From the NCBI RefSeq assembly GCF_001263205.1, contig NZ_CP012333.1:4813001-4877000 (forward strand): 64,000 nucleotides of DNA. Direction: 5' to 3'. This DNA comes from Labilithrix luteola. Lineage in GTDB: Bacteria > Myxococcota_A > Polyangia > Polyangiales > Polyangiaceae. This document shows positions 19,901 to 29,295 of the stretch, piece after piece; position 1 is the first letter of the stretch; the number at the start of each line of letters is the position of its first letter. The notes beneath the pieces were generated by a model. The model was not told where the DNA came from. It searched no databases and saw only the letters and a program-made list of their open reading frames with translations. Both the position numbers and the translations under genes were made by a program.

Positions 19901-20030
19901 TAGGTGCGAGGAGCCGCGCGTGCGATCCTGACGAACGTGACTCCGGCAGCCTCGGGTCACCGACCGTCTTCGGAAATGACACTGTCCGGAGACGCGCTAC
20001 GACAAACAAACCGTCTATAGAGCCCAGCCC

Positions 20031-20894
20031 ATGAAGTGGTGGTCGTGCGCAGCATTGATGGTCCTGGCCGCGTGTGGGGCTAGCGAGAGCTCGTCTCCAG
20101 AGCCCACGCCCACGCCTGCGCCTGCGACCGAGCCGTCGTCGTCGGCCACCACGCAGCCCGACGCATCGCCGCCGCCGGTCGACGCCTCGGTCCCCGACGC
20201 GGACGTGGACGCGTCGCTTCCCCTCGACGTTCCGGAATCGCTCGTCGCTGCGCTCGGCACGAAGACTTACGTCGAAGAGTCGTGCGAGCCGACCACGTAC
20301 GCCGGCTGGCCCTTCGCTGCGCTGCGGTGCACGTACCACGGTGGGCTCGTCGTCACGATCGCGAATCCCGAGCCGCAGCGCGTGGCGCGTTGGATCGTCG
20401 AAGCCTCGACACGCATCCCCGCGCTCGACGCGCTGCACGACCGCGATCGGCCGAATTGGGAAGCCGGTCTGATCGTCATCGCGAAGCACACGATCAACCA
20501 GTCCTCGCGCATCTTTCCGCTCCAGGGCCAGATCTGGGAAAACGGCAAGACGTACGACTTCGAGCGCGGCGTCACGAAGTCGTGCACCACGGGTTGCTAC
20601 TGCCGGGTCAACTCGACGAGCCGCCAGCAGTGGTGCGCCTACGCGGCGAACGTGCTCAAGACCGAGGACGAGACGGCCTGCCTCGCCAAGTACGGTCAGC
20701 CCACGAAGACGTTGCCCGAAGACTGGCTCGCTCACTGCGTCGCGAACCACGAGGCGTCGTGGAACGCAGACTTCAACGAGCACTACCGGGCGCAGGCTTG
20801 GAATGCGAACAACGCGATCGCGTCGAAGTTCCCGGATCCCTCGACGGCCGACGGAGCTGCCGTCGTCACTGCAATGAAGACGCAGTACCCCTAG
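20031..20894 (+). CDS. Putative lipoprotein of unknown function
   Basis: A 287-residue protein with a short lipoprotein signal (MKWWSCAALMVLAACGA, Cys15), then a Pro/Ser/Ala/Asp-rich linker to about residue 65, typical of myxobacterial surface lipoproteins. The globular part has a Cys-rich stretch (KSCTTGCYCRVN and QWCAY) and many Trp residues, but no family is recognised. It converges on a DUF2490-like gene 19 bp away. The start is the first ATG and gives a clean signal peptide. Confidence 0.75.
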   Translation: MKWWSCAALMVLAACGASESSSPEPTPTPAPATEPSSSATTQPDASPPPVDASVPDADVDASLPLDVPESLVAALGTKTYVEESCEPTTYAGWPFAALRCTYHGGLVVTIANPEPQRVARWIVEASTRIPALDALHDRDRPNWEAGLIVIAKHTINQSSRIFPLQGQIWENGKTYDFERGVTKSCTTGCYCRVNSTSRQQWCAYAANVLKTEDETACLAKYGQPTKTLPEDWLAHCVANHEASWNADFNEHYRAQAWNANNAIASKFPDPSTADGAAVVTAMKTQYP

Positions 20895-20913
20895 AGCACC
20901 GAACGCGTTTGGG

Positions 20914-21705
20914 TCACTCGTTCCCGGGCGCGGGCGGAAGCATGGGCGCGGGGGGAGGCTGCTGCATGGGCAGGGCGGGGGGCGGGGGCGCGGCCTTCGG
21001 CGGGACGTCGAAGTAGAAGTAGAGGTTGAAGATGTGGTCGTTCGTCCACTTCCCTTGGTCTTCGCGGCTTCGAAGCATGTACGCGACGTCGAGGCGAATC
21101 GTTTCGGTGAGCATTCGCGCGATGCCGACGTCGAATCGATTCTGGTGGAAGCCGGTGCCCGAGAGGTCGACGAGGATCTCGTCCCAGACGAAAGGAATCC
21201 ACTTCGCACCCTTCGGCGCGTAGTTGATGCGCAGCTGATTGCGGTAGCGCCAACGATTGTTGCCTTCTCGCCAGCGTGACTCGAAGCGGTTGCGATCGTT
21301 GAAGGTGAAGTCGCCGAAACGCCCGAACAGGTTCGGTTCGAGCTCGAGACGTCCTTCCTGGAGGAAGCGCCCATCAGGCTGACGATCGGCGTACACCACG
21401 CCGTTGACCGCCATGAAGAGCCAATCGGTCGCGTAGAACGCCGGGCCCGTGCGGAAGAACGCCTGGTGCAAGCCGCCTGCGCGTTGATTGAAACGGAAGT
21501 CGGTGATGAGCCGCCAATCGAGGCGAGGGAAGCCCGGCGTGTCCGTTCGCACGATCGGAATCCGGTTCTCGGTCCAGATCCAGACCTCACCGTCTGCTCG
21601 TGCTTCGCGCGGCACGAGCACGAAAACGATCAGGGCCAACCACGCCCAGAGCGAACGAAGCGAACGCACTCGCGGAGCCAAGCAAACGCGCTCGCGATCG
21701 AGCAA
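20914..21705 (-). CDS. DUF2490-like exported protein, probable outer-membrane beta protein
   Basis: A secreted protein of about 250-263 residues. Phrases such as DWRLITDFRFNQRAGGLHQAFFRTGP, RNRFESRWREGNNRWRYRNQLR and FDVGIARMLTETIRLDVAYMLR have the alternating pattern of DUF2490 proteins, which are predicted beta-barrels. The tail is a Pro/Ala-rich run. The outer start is TTG at 21705; GTG at 21669 would leave a better signal peptide (VRSLRSLWAWLALIVFVLV ending at AREA-RA), so the start is uncertain. Function is unknown. Confidence 0.7.
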   Translation of the reverse strand: MLDRERVCLAPRVRSLRSLWAWLALIVFVLVPREARADGEVWIWTENRIPIVRTDTPGFPRLDWRLITDFRFNQRAGGLHQAFFRTGPAFYATDWLFMAVNGVVYADRQPDGRFLQEGRLELEPNLFGRFGDFTFNDRNRFESRWREGNNRWRYRNQLRINYAPKGAKWIPFVWDEILVDLSGTGFHQNRFDVGIARMLTETIRLDVAYMLRSREDQGKWTNDHIFNLYFYFDVPPKAAPPPPALPMQQPPPAPMLPPAPGNE

Positions 21706-21776
21706 GGCTCTTCGCGATCGTCGCGTGGTTCGTCGCGCTCTGCGACGTCGTCAATTGCGACGACGATCGGCGTGAA

Positions 21777-22775
21777 TCAGCGCGGCTCTTCGTGGTGAGC
21801 TTCGTCGATCACGCGCAAAACGAGTGCGATGAGCGATTCGGGGTCGAACGGCTTGGCGATGGTCGCGACATTGTCGAGGTCACTGCCGCGATCGAACCCG
21901 CTCATCAGCACGACCGGAATTGAGGGGCGAATGGTTCGCATGGCTCGAACGGCGTCCTCGCCGCTCATGCCTGGCATCGAGCGATCGACGAGCACCGCAT
22001 CGATGACGTTGGCTTGGTCGGAGACGAGCGCGACGGCCTCGGCACCGTGCTTGGCCTCGAGCGTCTCGAATCCCGCCCCCGTGAGCACCATACGAATGGA
22101 CCGGCGTAGCGAAGGCTCGTCGTCGACGACGAGGACGTTGCGGCCTTTGCCTCGCTCCGCCTTCGCCTTCCCTGCATCGGTGGACGCGGGCGGCACCTGC
22201 GCGGCGACCTTGGTGCCCGAGCCGCGTTGGGAGGCGACGTCGATGCCGCCGCCGTGCGCGTCCGGCGTGGTGGTGAAGAAAGGATCGAACATGCGCATCC
22301 GTGTCGTCTCGCTCATTCCGATGCCGGTGTCCGTGACGGGTACGTAAGCACGTGATGGCACTCCGTGCTTGGACGTTCCGCCGTCGATCGTGAACGCCCC
22401 CTTCTCGGCATCCATCGGACCCGCAGAGTTTTGCACGAGGTTCATGACGAGCGACGCGAGCGCGCTCGCATCGCCGTCGACGAGCGCAGGGCATGTGACC
22501 TTCGCGATGCTCGCGAGGTGCGCCGGAATCGCCCGTGCCGATCGAACTTCGCGATCCTGTCGTCTGCGTGCTGGTCGAGAACGCGAAGTCGCACAGCGAT
22601 TCGCGAGCGCGGCCGAGAGCTCGTTGCCGTTCGCGACGAACGGGTCGTCGGCCCGGGCGAACTGGAAGCCCTCCGTCAAGCCCCCCGTGAGGCGCTCGAG
22701 TGCGGGGCCCTCGACCGCCCTCAGCCGCTCGTACCGGTCGCCGCCTATCATGATCGGGATACTTTCGGCGACCAA
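21777..22775 (-). pseudogene. Decayed hybrid histidine kinase with intact receiver domain
   Basis: The C-terminal 120 residues form a complete receiver: acidic pair VVDDEPSL, phosphoacceptor Asp in DAVLVDRSMPGMSG, Ser in VVLMSGFD and Lys in IAKPFD. The kinase part is damaged. An N-box-like VMNLVQNSAGPMD and the G1 box DTGIGMSE and FDPFF are present, but the G2 box and following helix are missing, with FFTTTPDAHGGG running straight into GSGTKVAAQVP. The dimerisation helix reads LTGGLTEGFQF where kinases of this type have GGxAHDFNN, so the phosphoacceptor His is Glu35. The start is TTG or an internal ATG at 22751, and the frame stays open about 25 codons upstream. It may be inactive or a receiver-only protein. 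Confidence 0.65.
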
Positions 22776-22944
22776 TGTTCCGAAATTACGGATGAGCTCA
22801 ACGTCCCCTCCAATCCGTTTCTTCGCCGCCCCCGCCCAGTCACCTTTCTAACGATCTCCCACGTGGGGGGCGTGCATCTCAGCTCCATACCCCCAAAGAA
22901 CGCGGTAAAACGCGACGGCCCCATCCTTGCTTACGCGCCCGATT

Positions 22945-25900
22945 ATGCGATCGAACTGGTCGGGTAGAATTGGACTCATAGCGCTCGTCATCGGAGTCTC
23001 GGGCGGCTCTGGGCTGGCGGTCGGTTGCGCGGCTGAGCGCGATCCGATCAACCGCGTACAGCCTAACGCACTTCCGAAGTCCTTCTTCCTTGGAGAGAAC
23101 CTCCAGGACTACAAGGACGACCCGGAATTCCGGACGAAGACGTACAACATCGATAGCGCCGCAAACACGGACAGCTATGCGGGCACCATCGGTGGAGCTT
23201 CGGCCGTCGAGCGTATCCGGTGGGAAGTCACCGAGAACATGCTCTTCGCGCGCCGCGCCTACCAGGAGTCCCCCGGCGCCGACGACCGCGGCCTTCCCCG
23301 GAAGGAAGTTTCGCCTGGCCAGTGGGAGTTCCCCAGCGGTCCGAACGGAACGATCGTTGCGGCTTACAAGATCCTGAGCCACTTCGACATCCGCCGCGAT
23401 TACAACTCGTCGACCGGCGAGCAGACGAACGTCATCGTCGAAAACTCGTCGGACCGTCCTTGGAACGAGCGCGAGTACATGCGCGTCGACTGGTCCAAGA
23501 ACGAGGCCGAGAGCACCAGCGGTGACACGAGCTGGATCTTCGGCCAGGACACGAGCGTGACCGCGGTCGAGTACTCGGCGACGAACCCCGACGACGTCGA
23601 TGCTCCGCACTTCGAGACGGACACCGGCTACTTCGACATCACGAACAAGTACCAGCTCAAGTCCGAGCCGATGGCGGGCTTCGGTATCTCCGAGTGTGTC
23701 CTCATCGGCTACTTCAACGGCTCCACGTCGTTCGACTGTACGCCGACCGAAGTGAAGGTTCGCGCTTCGTACGTCCGCCTCACGGGCAACGAAGACTTCG
23801 AGCCCTTCGAAGAGTCGAAGGCCCAGCGCGACATCGTCGGCAACTGGGGCAACGCCGGCAACAGCATGAACCGCGAATACGGTGGTCCGCCGATCACCGC
23901 CTGGGACCCCCAGTACGGCTACACGGATGCGCAGACCAAGACGTTCTACGCCATCCACAACGTCTGGGAGAAGAGTCACCAGCAGGTGGCCTGTCACGAC
24001 AACACGGACGACGACAAGGACGGCACGGCGGACGTGTGTGACAACACCGTCACGCACTACAAGGGCTCGAAGGGCTCGCAGTGTGACGTTCACATCGGCA
24101 AGTGCACGATCCCCGTGCGCGACCGTCCGGTGAAGACGAACGCCTACTGGCTCAACATCGACGCTCCGCAGGATCTCACCGACGCTGTCAGCAGCGACGG
24201 CAAGAAGATCACGACCCCGGGTGCGATCGAGGAGAACACGGTCACCTGGAACCAGCTCCTCAAGCAGGCTGTTGCGACGCGTCGCGAGGTCGAGTGCCGC
24301 CGCACCGGCGACGGCGACCGCGCCACCTGCCACGCGCAGTTCTTCGACGACGGCACGGACATGGTCGCCTTCGGCGGCTGGGGCATCAACAAGGTCAAGG
24401 AACAGAAGGTCGACAACGGCAAGCCGGTCGTCGCGACCTGCCACAACCCCGTTCGCGCCTACGATCTCGAACTCTGCGGCAAGCCCGGCGAGACCATCCG
24501 TCTCGGCGACATCCGCAAGAACTACGCGATCTACTGGCCCTACGCCTCGCGCGCTCCGTACGGCGGCGTCGCCACCATCGGCGGTGACCCGCTCACCGGC
24601 GAAATGCTCGGCGTCACGGCGACGATCATGATGCGCTCGGCCACGATGGCTGCCGCTCAGCAGCGCGACATCATCCAGCTCGCGCTCGGTGACATCGCGG
24701 TCGACGACATCATGCAGGGCAACCAGGCGTCGCGTTACGCCGGCCTCGTGAAGAACGGCAAGATCGTCGACGGCATGGCGAAGGCGAAGACGGACGAGGA
24801 GATCGCGAACCTCGTCAAGAACGTCAACTTCGCCGACATCCAGGCGGCTGTCGGCGAGACGCCGGCGAACAACGCGCTCTCCGCCGCGGATCGTCAGCTC
24901 AAGGCCGCGAAGCTCCGCTCCATCAGCTCGCCCCAGACGGCGAGCATCGTGGCGGCGGATCAGACGGTTGCGAATCTCATCGGCAAGCTCGACTCGAGCG
25001 AGTTCAAGTCGGCCATCGCGAACCGCGGCCTGCTCAAGCTCGTTGCGCAGTCGGCGGACAAGTCCACCGACGTCTACAACGCGCTCAGCACGTTCGCGTC
25101 GATGGACAACACGAAGATCCAGACGCTGCTCGACCAGTACCAGATGTACCTCGGCAGCCGCGGCATCTGCTTCAGCGACCCGACGCAGGCCGCGGGCGCC
25201 GGCACGATCTACCAGGCGTCGCTTGCTCCGTACTACAAGGACCTCTACGGCGACCTCGACAAGAACGAGCGCGGTCTGAAGATCTACCAGGACCTTCTCC
25301 GCGAATCGATCAAGGGCATCGCCTTCCACGAGATCGGCCACTCGCTCGGTCTCCGTCACAACTTCTCGAGCTCGTGGGACGCGATGAACTACGCGCCCCA
25401 GTACTGGCAGCTCCGCACGAACGAAGGCCAGTCGACGGCCAAGTGCACGGCGGCGCGCAACGGCGGCGAGGACACCTGCATGGGTCCGCGCTACCTCGAC
25501 CCGTACACCGACGACGAGCAGGGTGTGGCCAGTGAGCCCCGCCCCGGCATCGAGTACTTCGCCAACACCTCGACGATGGAGTACCAGATCGAGCGCTTCG
25601 GCGAGACGGTCGGCGCCGGTACGTACGACCTCCACGCGATGGAGACCCTCTACGGCCGCTCGCTTCAGACGTTCGACTCGGACCAGGTCAAGCCGCAGGA
25701 CCAGCAGTTCTTCGCGCTCAAGATGCTGTCGCAGGGCATCTCGAGCGACCTCGTCCTCGACCCGAAGAAGGGCTACGGCATGCACTACACGCGCACGGCG
25801 ACGACCGCGAAGGTCTTCGACCCGGCACGTGACTGTCGCGCAGCGACCGACGAGGAAAAGGCTGCTGCGAAGTGGCGCATCGTGCACGGCAAGGTTTGCG

Positions 25901-27372
25901 CGCCGCCGCCGAAGAACCACCTCGCGTACGAGGACATGATCTCCGGTCCGATCTCCTTCACCATCGGCAAGCAGTCGACGTCGATTGGTGTCGACGGCGT
26001 CCGCTGGTCGGGTGTCGACGAGACCGGCGGGAAGCTGATCCGCTGGCCGTTCCGCTACGGCGAGGACTACAGCCGCGGTGGCTACATCCACGCCAAGATG
26101 TTCGACAGCGGTGCCGACGTCTACGAAATCACGATGAACGTCCAGCGTCGTTTCGAGGCGACGTACCCCTGGGCCTACTTCCGCCGCCAGAACAAGGAGT
26201 TCGCGTGGTGGAACATCCCGGACGGCATCGCGAACAACACGCTCTCCCGCATCCGCGCGTACCACTGGAACACGGCCACGGACATCGGCCGCTCGGATCC
26301 CTCCGGACTCGAGGACGATGACCAGCAGCGTCCGGACGTCATGGCGAACGCCGAGATGTTCAACTTCCTCCAGCGCATTCTCCTCATGCCGGAGCCTGGG
26401 ACCTACGGTCCCGGTGCGGATACCGGACGTCGCACCTCGACGCGCCCCGGCGCGCAGACGGTCTTCGACCTCCTGACCGAGCAAGAGGCCACGTCCAAGG
26501 CGCCGATCGGTCAGCTCGGCATCGTGGACGGTCGCTTCGTCCAGGTCGACTTCGACAACAGCCGCGGCGGTAGCTGGGACTACAACAGCTACGTCCGCCA
26601 CGCTGGCTTCGACGAGGAGAAGGTCCGCGCACTCATCGAAATGGTCGACTCGCGTCCGACCCTCTCGACGGTCTCGCGTGACAACGCCCTCGACGGCCGC
26701 GACCCGTACATCTCGTTCCGCACGGACCTCCCGCACGCCGTCGACCGCTTCGTCGGTGCCATCCTCTCCGAGGACTGGGAGACCATCGCGCCCTCGATGA
26801 ACGCAGACGGCGTCACGACGTCGGTGTTCAGCCTCGTGGATCGTGATCCCTCGAAGCTCGTCCGTCCGGCCGGCAACAAGGGCATCGTCTTCCCGAACAT
26901 GGGCTACCAGAACGAGCTCGGAACCGGCATCTACGCGATGCTCTACTCGCGCTTCAGCACCGACATGACCCTCGCCACCAAGATGCGCATCCGCCTCGAA
27001 GGTGACGCGGGCCCGATGCCGGTTGCCGGCAAGCGTATGAGCTTCGTCGACCCGACCACCGGCTACCGCTACGTCGCGACGCGCTTCGGCACGGAGAACA
27101 TCCCGGGTCGCGGTGCGGTCGAGCTCGGCGTCGCTTCGCGCATGCTGCAGCGAGCGAACGAGCTCCTCGGCAACGCGTACGAGAACACCGGTCTCGTCAA
27201 CGCGGACGGTGAGCTCGAGCTGAAGCTCACCAACGGTCAGCCGACGGTCAAGGCGAATGGTGGGGCGGACCAGGCGCAGGTGCTCCGTCGTTACATCGGC
27301 CTCCTCGACGGCATGCGTCAGGTTGGCAACATCTTCGGCGGTGGTCCGCTCGGTGGTGGCGGCAACGAGTGA
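22945..27372 (+). CDS. Large zinc-dependent metalloprotease lipoprotein (metzincin)
   Basis: A 1475-residue protein with a lipoprotein signal (LAVGC, Cys28). The zinc site HEIGHSLGLRHNF lies at about 795-807, matching HExxHxxGxxH, and the downstream STMEYQ with Met at about 878 fits the Met-turn of metzincins. It resembles the group annotated as zinc-dependent metalloproteases with a Met-zincin domain (HEIGHTLGLRHNF type). The N-terminal 700 residues contain several Cys and a DNTDDDKDGTADVCDN segment like a single calcium-binding type-3 repeat. ATG 22945 was preferred to the TTG six codons upstream because it starts the signal peptide. Probably exported and anchored; the substrate is unknown. 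Confidence 0.85.
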   Translation: MRSNWSGRIGLIALVIGVSGGSGLAVGCAAERDPINRVQPNALPKSFFLGENLQDYKDDPEFRTKTYNIDSAANTDSYAGTIGGASAVERIRWEVTENMLFARRAYQESPGADDRGLPRKEVSPGQWEFPSGPNGTIVAAYKILSHFDIRRDYNSSTGEQTNVIVENSSDRPWNEREYMRVDWSKNEAESTSGDTSWIFGQDTSVTAVEYSATNPDDVDAPHFETDTGYFDITNKYQLKSEPMAGFGISECVLIGYFNGSTSFDCTPTEVKVRASYVRLTGNEDFEPFEESKAQRDIVGNWGNAGNSMNREYGGPPITAWDPQYGYTDAQTKTFYAIHNVWEKSHQQVACHDNTDDDKDGTADVCDNTVTHYKGSKGSQCDVHIGKCTIPVRDRPVKTNAYWLNIDAPQDLTDAVSSDGKKITTPGAIEENTVTWNQLLKQAVATRREVECRRTGDGDRATCHAQFFDDGTDMVAFGGWGINKVKEQKVDNGKPVVATCHNPVRAYDLELCGKPGETIRLGDIRKNYAIYWPYASRAPYGGVATIGGDPLTGEMLGVTATIMMRSATMAAAQQRDIIQLALGDIAVDDIMQGNQASRYAGLVKNGKIVDGMAKAKTDEEIANLVKNVNFADIQAAVGETPANNALSAADRQLKAAKLRSISSPQTASIVAADQTVANLIGKLDSSEFKSAIANRGLLKLVAQSADKSTDVYNALSTFASMDNTKIQTLLDQYQMYLGSRGICFSDPTQAAGAGTIYQASLAPYYKDLYGDLDKNERGLKIYQDLLRESIKGIAFHEIGHSLGLRHNFSSSWDAMNYAPQYWQLRTNEGQSTAKCTAARNGGEDTCMGPRYLDPYTDDEQGVASEPRPGIEYFANTSTMEYQIERFGETVGAGTYDLHAMETLYGRSLQTFDSDQVKPQDQQFFALKMLSQGISSDLVLDPKKGYGMHYTRTATTAKVFDPARDCRAATDEEKAAAKWRIVHGKVCAPPPKNHLAYEDMISGPISFTIGKQSTSIGVDGVRWSGVDETGGKLIRWPFRYGEDYSRGGYIHAKMFDSGADVYEITMNVQRRFEATYPWAYFRRQNKEFAWWNIPDGIANNTLSRIRAYHWNTATDIGRSDPSGLEDDDQQRPDVMANAEMFNFLQRILLMPEPGTYGPGADTGRRTSTRPGAQTVFDLLTEQEATSKAPIGQLGIVDGRFVQVDFDNSRGGSWDYNSYVRHAGFDEEKVRALIEMVDSRPTLSTVSRDNALDGRDPYISFRTDLPHAVDRFVGAILSEDWETIAPSMNADGVTTSVFSLVDRDPSKLVRPAGNKGIVFPNMGYQNELGTGIYAMLYSRFSTDMTLATKMRIRLEGDAGPMPVAGKRMSFVDPTTGYRYVATRFGTENIPGRGAVELGVASRMLQRANELLGNAYENTGLVNADGELELKLTNGQPTVKANGGADQAQVLRRYIGLLDGMRQVGNIFGGGPLGGGGNE

Positions 27373-27398
27373 TTCGTAACTCGAATCAGTGAACCACG

Positions 27399-27439
27399 AC
27401 GAGGCGGCTTCCTTCGGGAAGTCGCCTCGCTCGTTTTTG
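27399..27439 (+). terminator. Intrinsic terminator after the metalloprotease gene
   Basis: A stem with arms CGAGGCGGCTTCC and GGGAAGTCGCCTCG around a three-base loop, ending in a T-run (TCGTTTTTG). It lies about 28 bp after the stop. A smaller GATTCG/CGAATC repeat (27371-27387) overlaps the stop. Confidence 0.8.
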
Positions 27440-27473
27440 TCGACTCGACATCGTCAGGTCGACGGCGTTCGAA

Positions 27474-28541
27474 TCAGGCGACGAAGCCCTTCCAGCCACG
27501 CATGTACTCTGCAAAGCGTGGTCCGAGGCCGCGCGCGCGGAGCTCCTCGATCGTGACGGGCGGCCGCTTCGGATCCCACGCCGTCTCCGCGATGCGCATT
27601 GGCCAGTCGGGATTCACGATCGCCGAACGGCCGAGCGCGACGCCGTCGGCGCCCAAGGCGAGCAGCCGTTCGGCCTCGTCGCGTGTCCAGATCGCTCCCG
27701 CGACGAGGATTTTCACGTCGCTCGGGAGCGCCGCACGGAAAATTGGGAGGGCATGCTGGTCGGGACGCTTCTTCGTGGTCTCGTGTGAGCGCCAGAGCGA
27801 GACGTGGATGAAGTCGGCGCCGTCGTCGGCGAGCCAGCGGGCCGTCTGCACGCTCTCGTCGAGGTCGAGTCCAACGGCGTTGCCGAAGTCCTCGGGCGAG
27901 AGTCGAACGCCGACCGTGAAGGCGTTACCCACCTTCGCGCGTACGGCACGCATGAGGTCACGCACGAGGCGCGCGCGATTCTCGAGCGAGCCACCCCAGC
28001 GATCGGTGCGCCGGTTCTGAGTCGTGCTGAGGTGCTGCGTCAGGAGATAGCCGTGGGCGCCGTGGAGCTCGATGCCGTCGAAGCCCGCTTTGCGTGCGCG
28101 CTCGGCGGCTTCGGCGAACTGGCGAACGATGCGCTCGTAGTCCTCTTCGGTCGCCGCGCGGAAGCCGTCGCCTTCGCTCGCACTCCAAGGGATCGCGCCG
28201 TTCACCGAGGTGTCGGCTCGCATGCCGCCGTGGAAGAGTTGGATCATCGACATCGCGCCGTGCCCGCGCAGCGCGTGCGTGAGCGTTTCGAGGCCGGGAA
28301 GGTGGCTGTCGTCGAAGACGCCCAGCTCGCCGGGCCATCCCTGGCCGTCCTTTGCCACGTGCGCGGCGCAGGTCATGACGACACCAAAGCCTCCTGCCGC
28401 GCGCGACACGAGCCAATCGTGTTCGTCGTTGGAGATCGTGCCGTCGTCGTGGCTCTGCTTGTTGGTCATCGGAGCGAGCGCAATTCGATTGCGCGAGGCG
28501 AGTCCTGTCCGAAACACGAGCGGTTCGAGAAGCGACGTCAT
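27474..28541 (-). CDS. NADH:flavin oxidoreductase, Old Yellow Enzyme family
   Basis: FMN-dependent ene-reductase of 355 residues with a full TIM barrel. Family signatures are RIALAPMTNKQSHDDG at the N terminus, LFHGGMR, the substrate-anion site GIELHGAHGYLLTQHL, TDRWGGSLENRARL and GADGVALGRSAIVNPDWP at the phosphate-binding end. Enzymes of this kind reduce activated C=C bonds using NAD(P)H. The gene is convergent to the metalloprotease, and its 5' end abuts a broken acetolactate decarboxylase remnant, so this junction may be a rearrangement point. The native substrate is not evident. Confidence 0.92.
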   Translation of the reverse strand: MTSLLEPLVFRTGLASRNRIALAPMTNKQSHDDGTISNDEHDWLVSRAAGGFGVVMTCAAHVAKDGQGWPGELGVFDDSHLPGLETLTHALRGHGAMSMIQLFHGGMRADTSVNGAIPWSASEGDGFRAATEEDYERIVRQFAEAAERARKAGFDGIELHGAHGYLLTQHLSTTQNRRTDRWGGSLENRARLVRDLMRAVRAKVGNAFTVGVRLSPEDFGNAVGLDLDESVQTARWLADDGADFIHVSLWRSHETTKKRPDQHALPIFRAALPSDVKILVAGAIWTRDEAERLLALGADGVALGRSAIVNPDWPMRIAETAWDPKRPPVTIEELRARGLGPRFAEYMRGWKGFVA

Positions 28542-28631
28542 GGCGGCGGACAGTAGCAGCGCGATCGACGCGGCGTCACACGAGCCGCACGAGGCGCGCG
28601 CTCCTCGGTCGCAAGGTCTCCCGTGGCATGA

Positions 28632-29229
28632 CCGGTGCTGCTGTTCGCGGCCGTCACGAAGTTCGCCGCGACGTCGAGCGCGACGAGCGATGCGGGCCTC
28701 GGCGACTTCTCGGCCCTCAAGGCGTCACTCGACAAGCTCCTGCCCAATCAACAGCAGATGCTGGCGTTCCGTTTTGCACGGCACGATGGCCTCGATTCGC
28801 ACGCGTGCACCCCAGAAGCAGAACATGCCGTTTCCAACGCTCGAGCGAGCAACCGCGACCCAGATCGAGTTCACGTACACGAACATCACGGGCACGCTCG
28901 TCGGCTTCCGTCTGCCTGCCTACTTGGGGACGACCAATCAGACGGGGTACCACCTGCACTTCGTCTCCGACGATCACACGGCAGGTGGCCACGTGCTCGA
29001 CGTGGCGCCGGCGGCGGGGCTGCAGATCGAATCCGACCTGCTCGGCGAGTTGTTCCTCGAAGTCGCCGCTCCTGACGCTGGCGCGGACGGTGGCGGCGAG
29101 ACCGATTCCGGCACCGACGGCGGTGGGGATGCAGGGGCCGACGGCGCGAGCGATGCCGGCGCCGACGCGACGACCGACGGTGGTGGAGGCGACGCGACGA
29201 CCGACGCCGAATCGACCGACGGATCGTGA
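28632..29229 (+). pseudogene. budA: Truncated, frameshifted acetolactate decarboxylase remnant with low-complexity tail
   Basis: Two frames together encode the C-terminal two thirds of an alpha-acetolactate decarboxylase. The first frame gives FAAVTKFAA and LKASLDKLLPNQQQMLAFRF; the second continues HGTMASIRTRAPQKQ, TGTLVGFRLPAYLG and GYHLHFVSDDHTAGGHVLD. A +1 shift near 28773-28777 joins them. The zinc histidines of the family (HLH and GGHVLD) remain, but the N-terminal half is missing and a stop lies at 28629. The second frame ends in about 50 residues rich in Asp, Gly and Ala. A functional enzyme would make acetoin from acetolactate; this copy should not work unless the shift is a sequencing error, and even then the N terminus is lost. 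Confidence 0.75.
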
Positions 29230-29295
29230 ACGGACGACGCTCGGCTTCAGCGGGGAATTCTCGCCGGAGCCGAGCTCGTATGCGTGGTTCGAATC

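Larger units (their letters stand above)
19552..20030. other. 479-bp intergenic region with large inverted repeats
   Basis: No coding frame here has credible composition or a family match. The region lies between two divergently read genes, yet holds a very strong hairpin (19779-19850) and a 21-base palindrome (19880-19900) near the lipoprotein side. It must contain the promoters for both neighbours. The hairpin is described separately. Confidence 0.65.

Noticed and set aside
19587..19931. Small open frames in the long intergenic region
   Set aside because: No ribosome site, no family match, and they run through the perfect inverted repeat.
22879..26736. Minus-strand open frame of 1285 codons antisense to the metalloprotease
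   Set aside because: It is the mirror of a strongly conserved gene in a very GC-rich genome, is rich in Arg/Val/Ala, and shows no domain or signal; the plus-strand protein carries the zinc motif.
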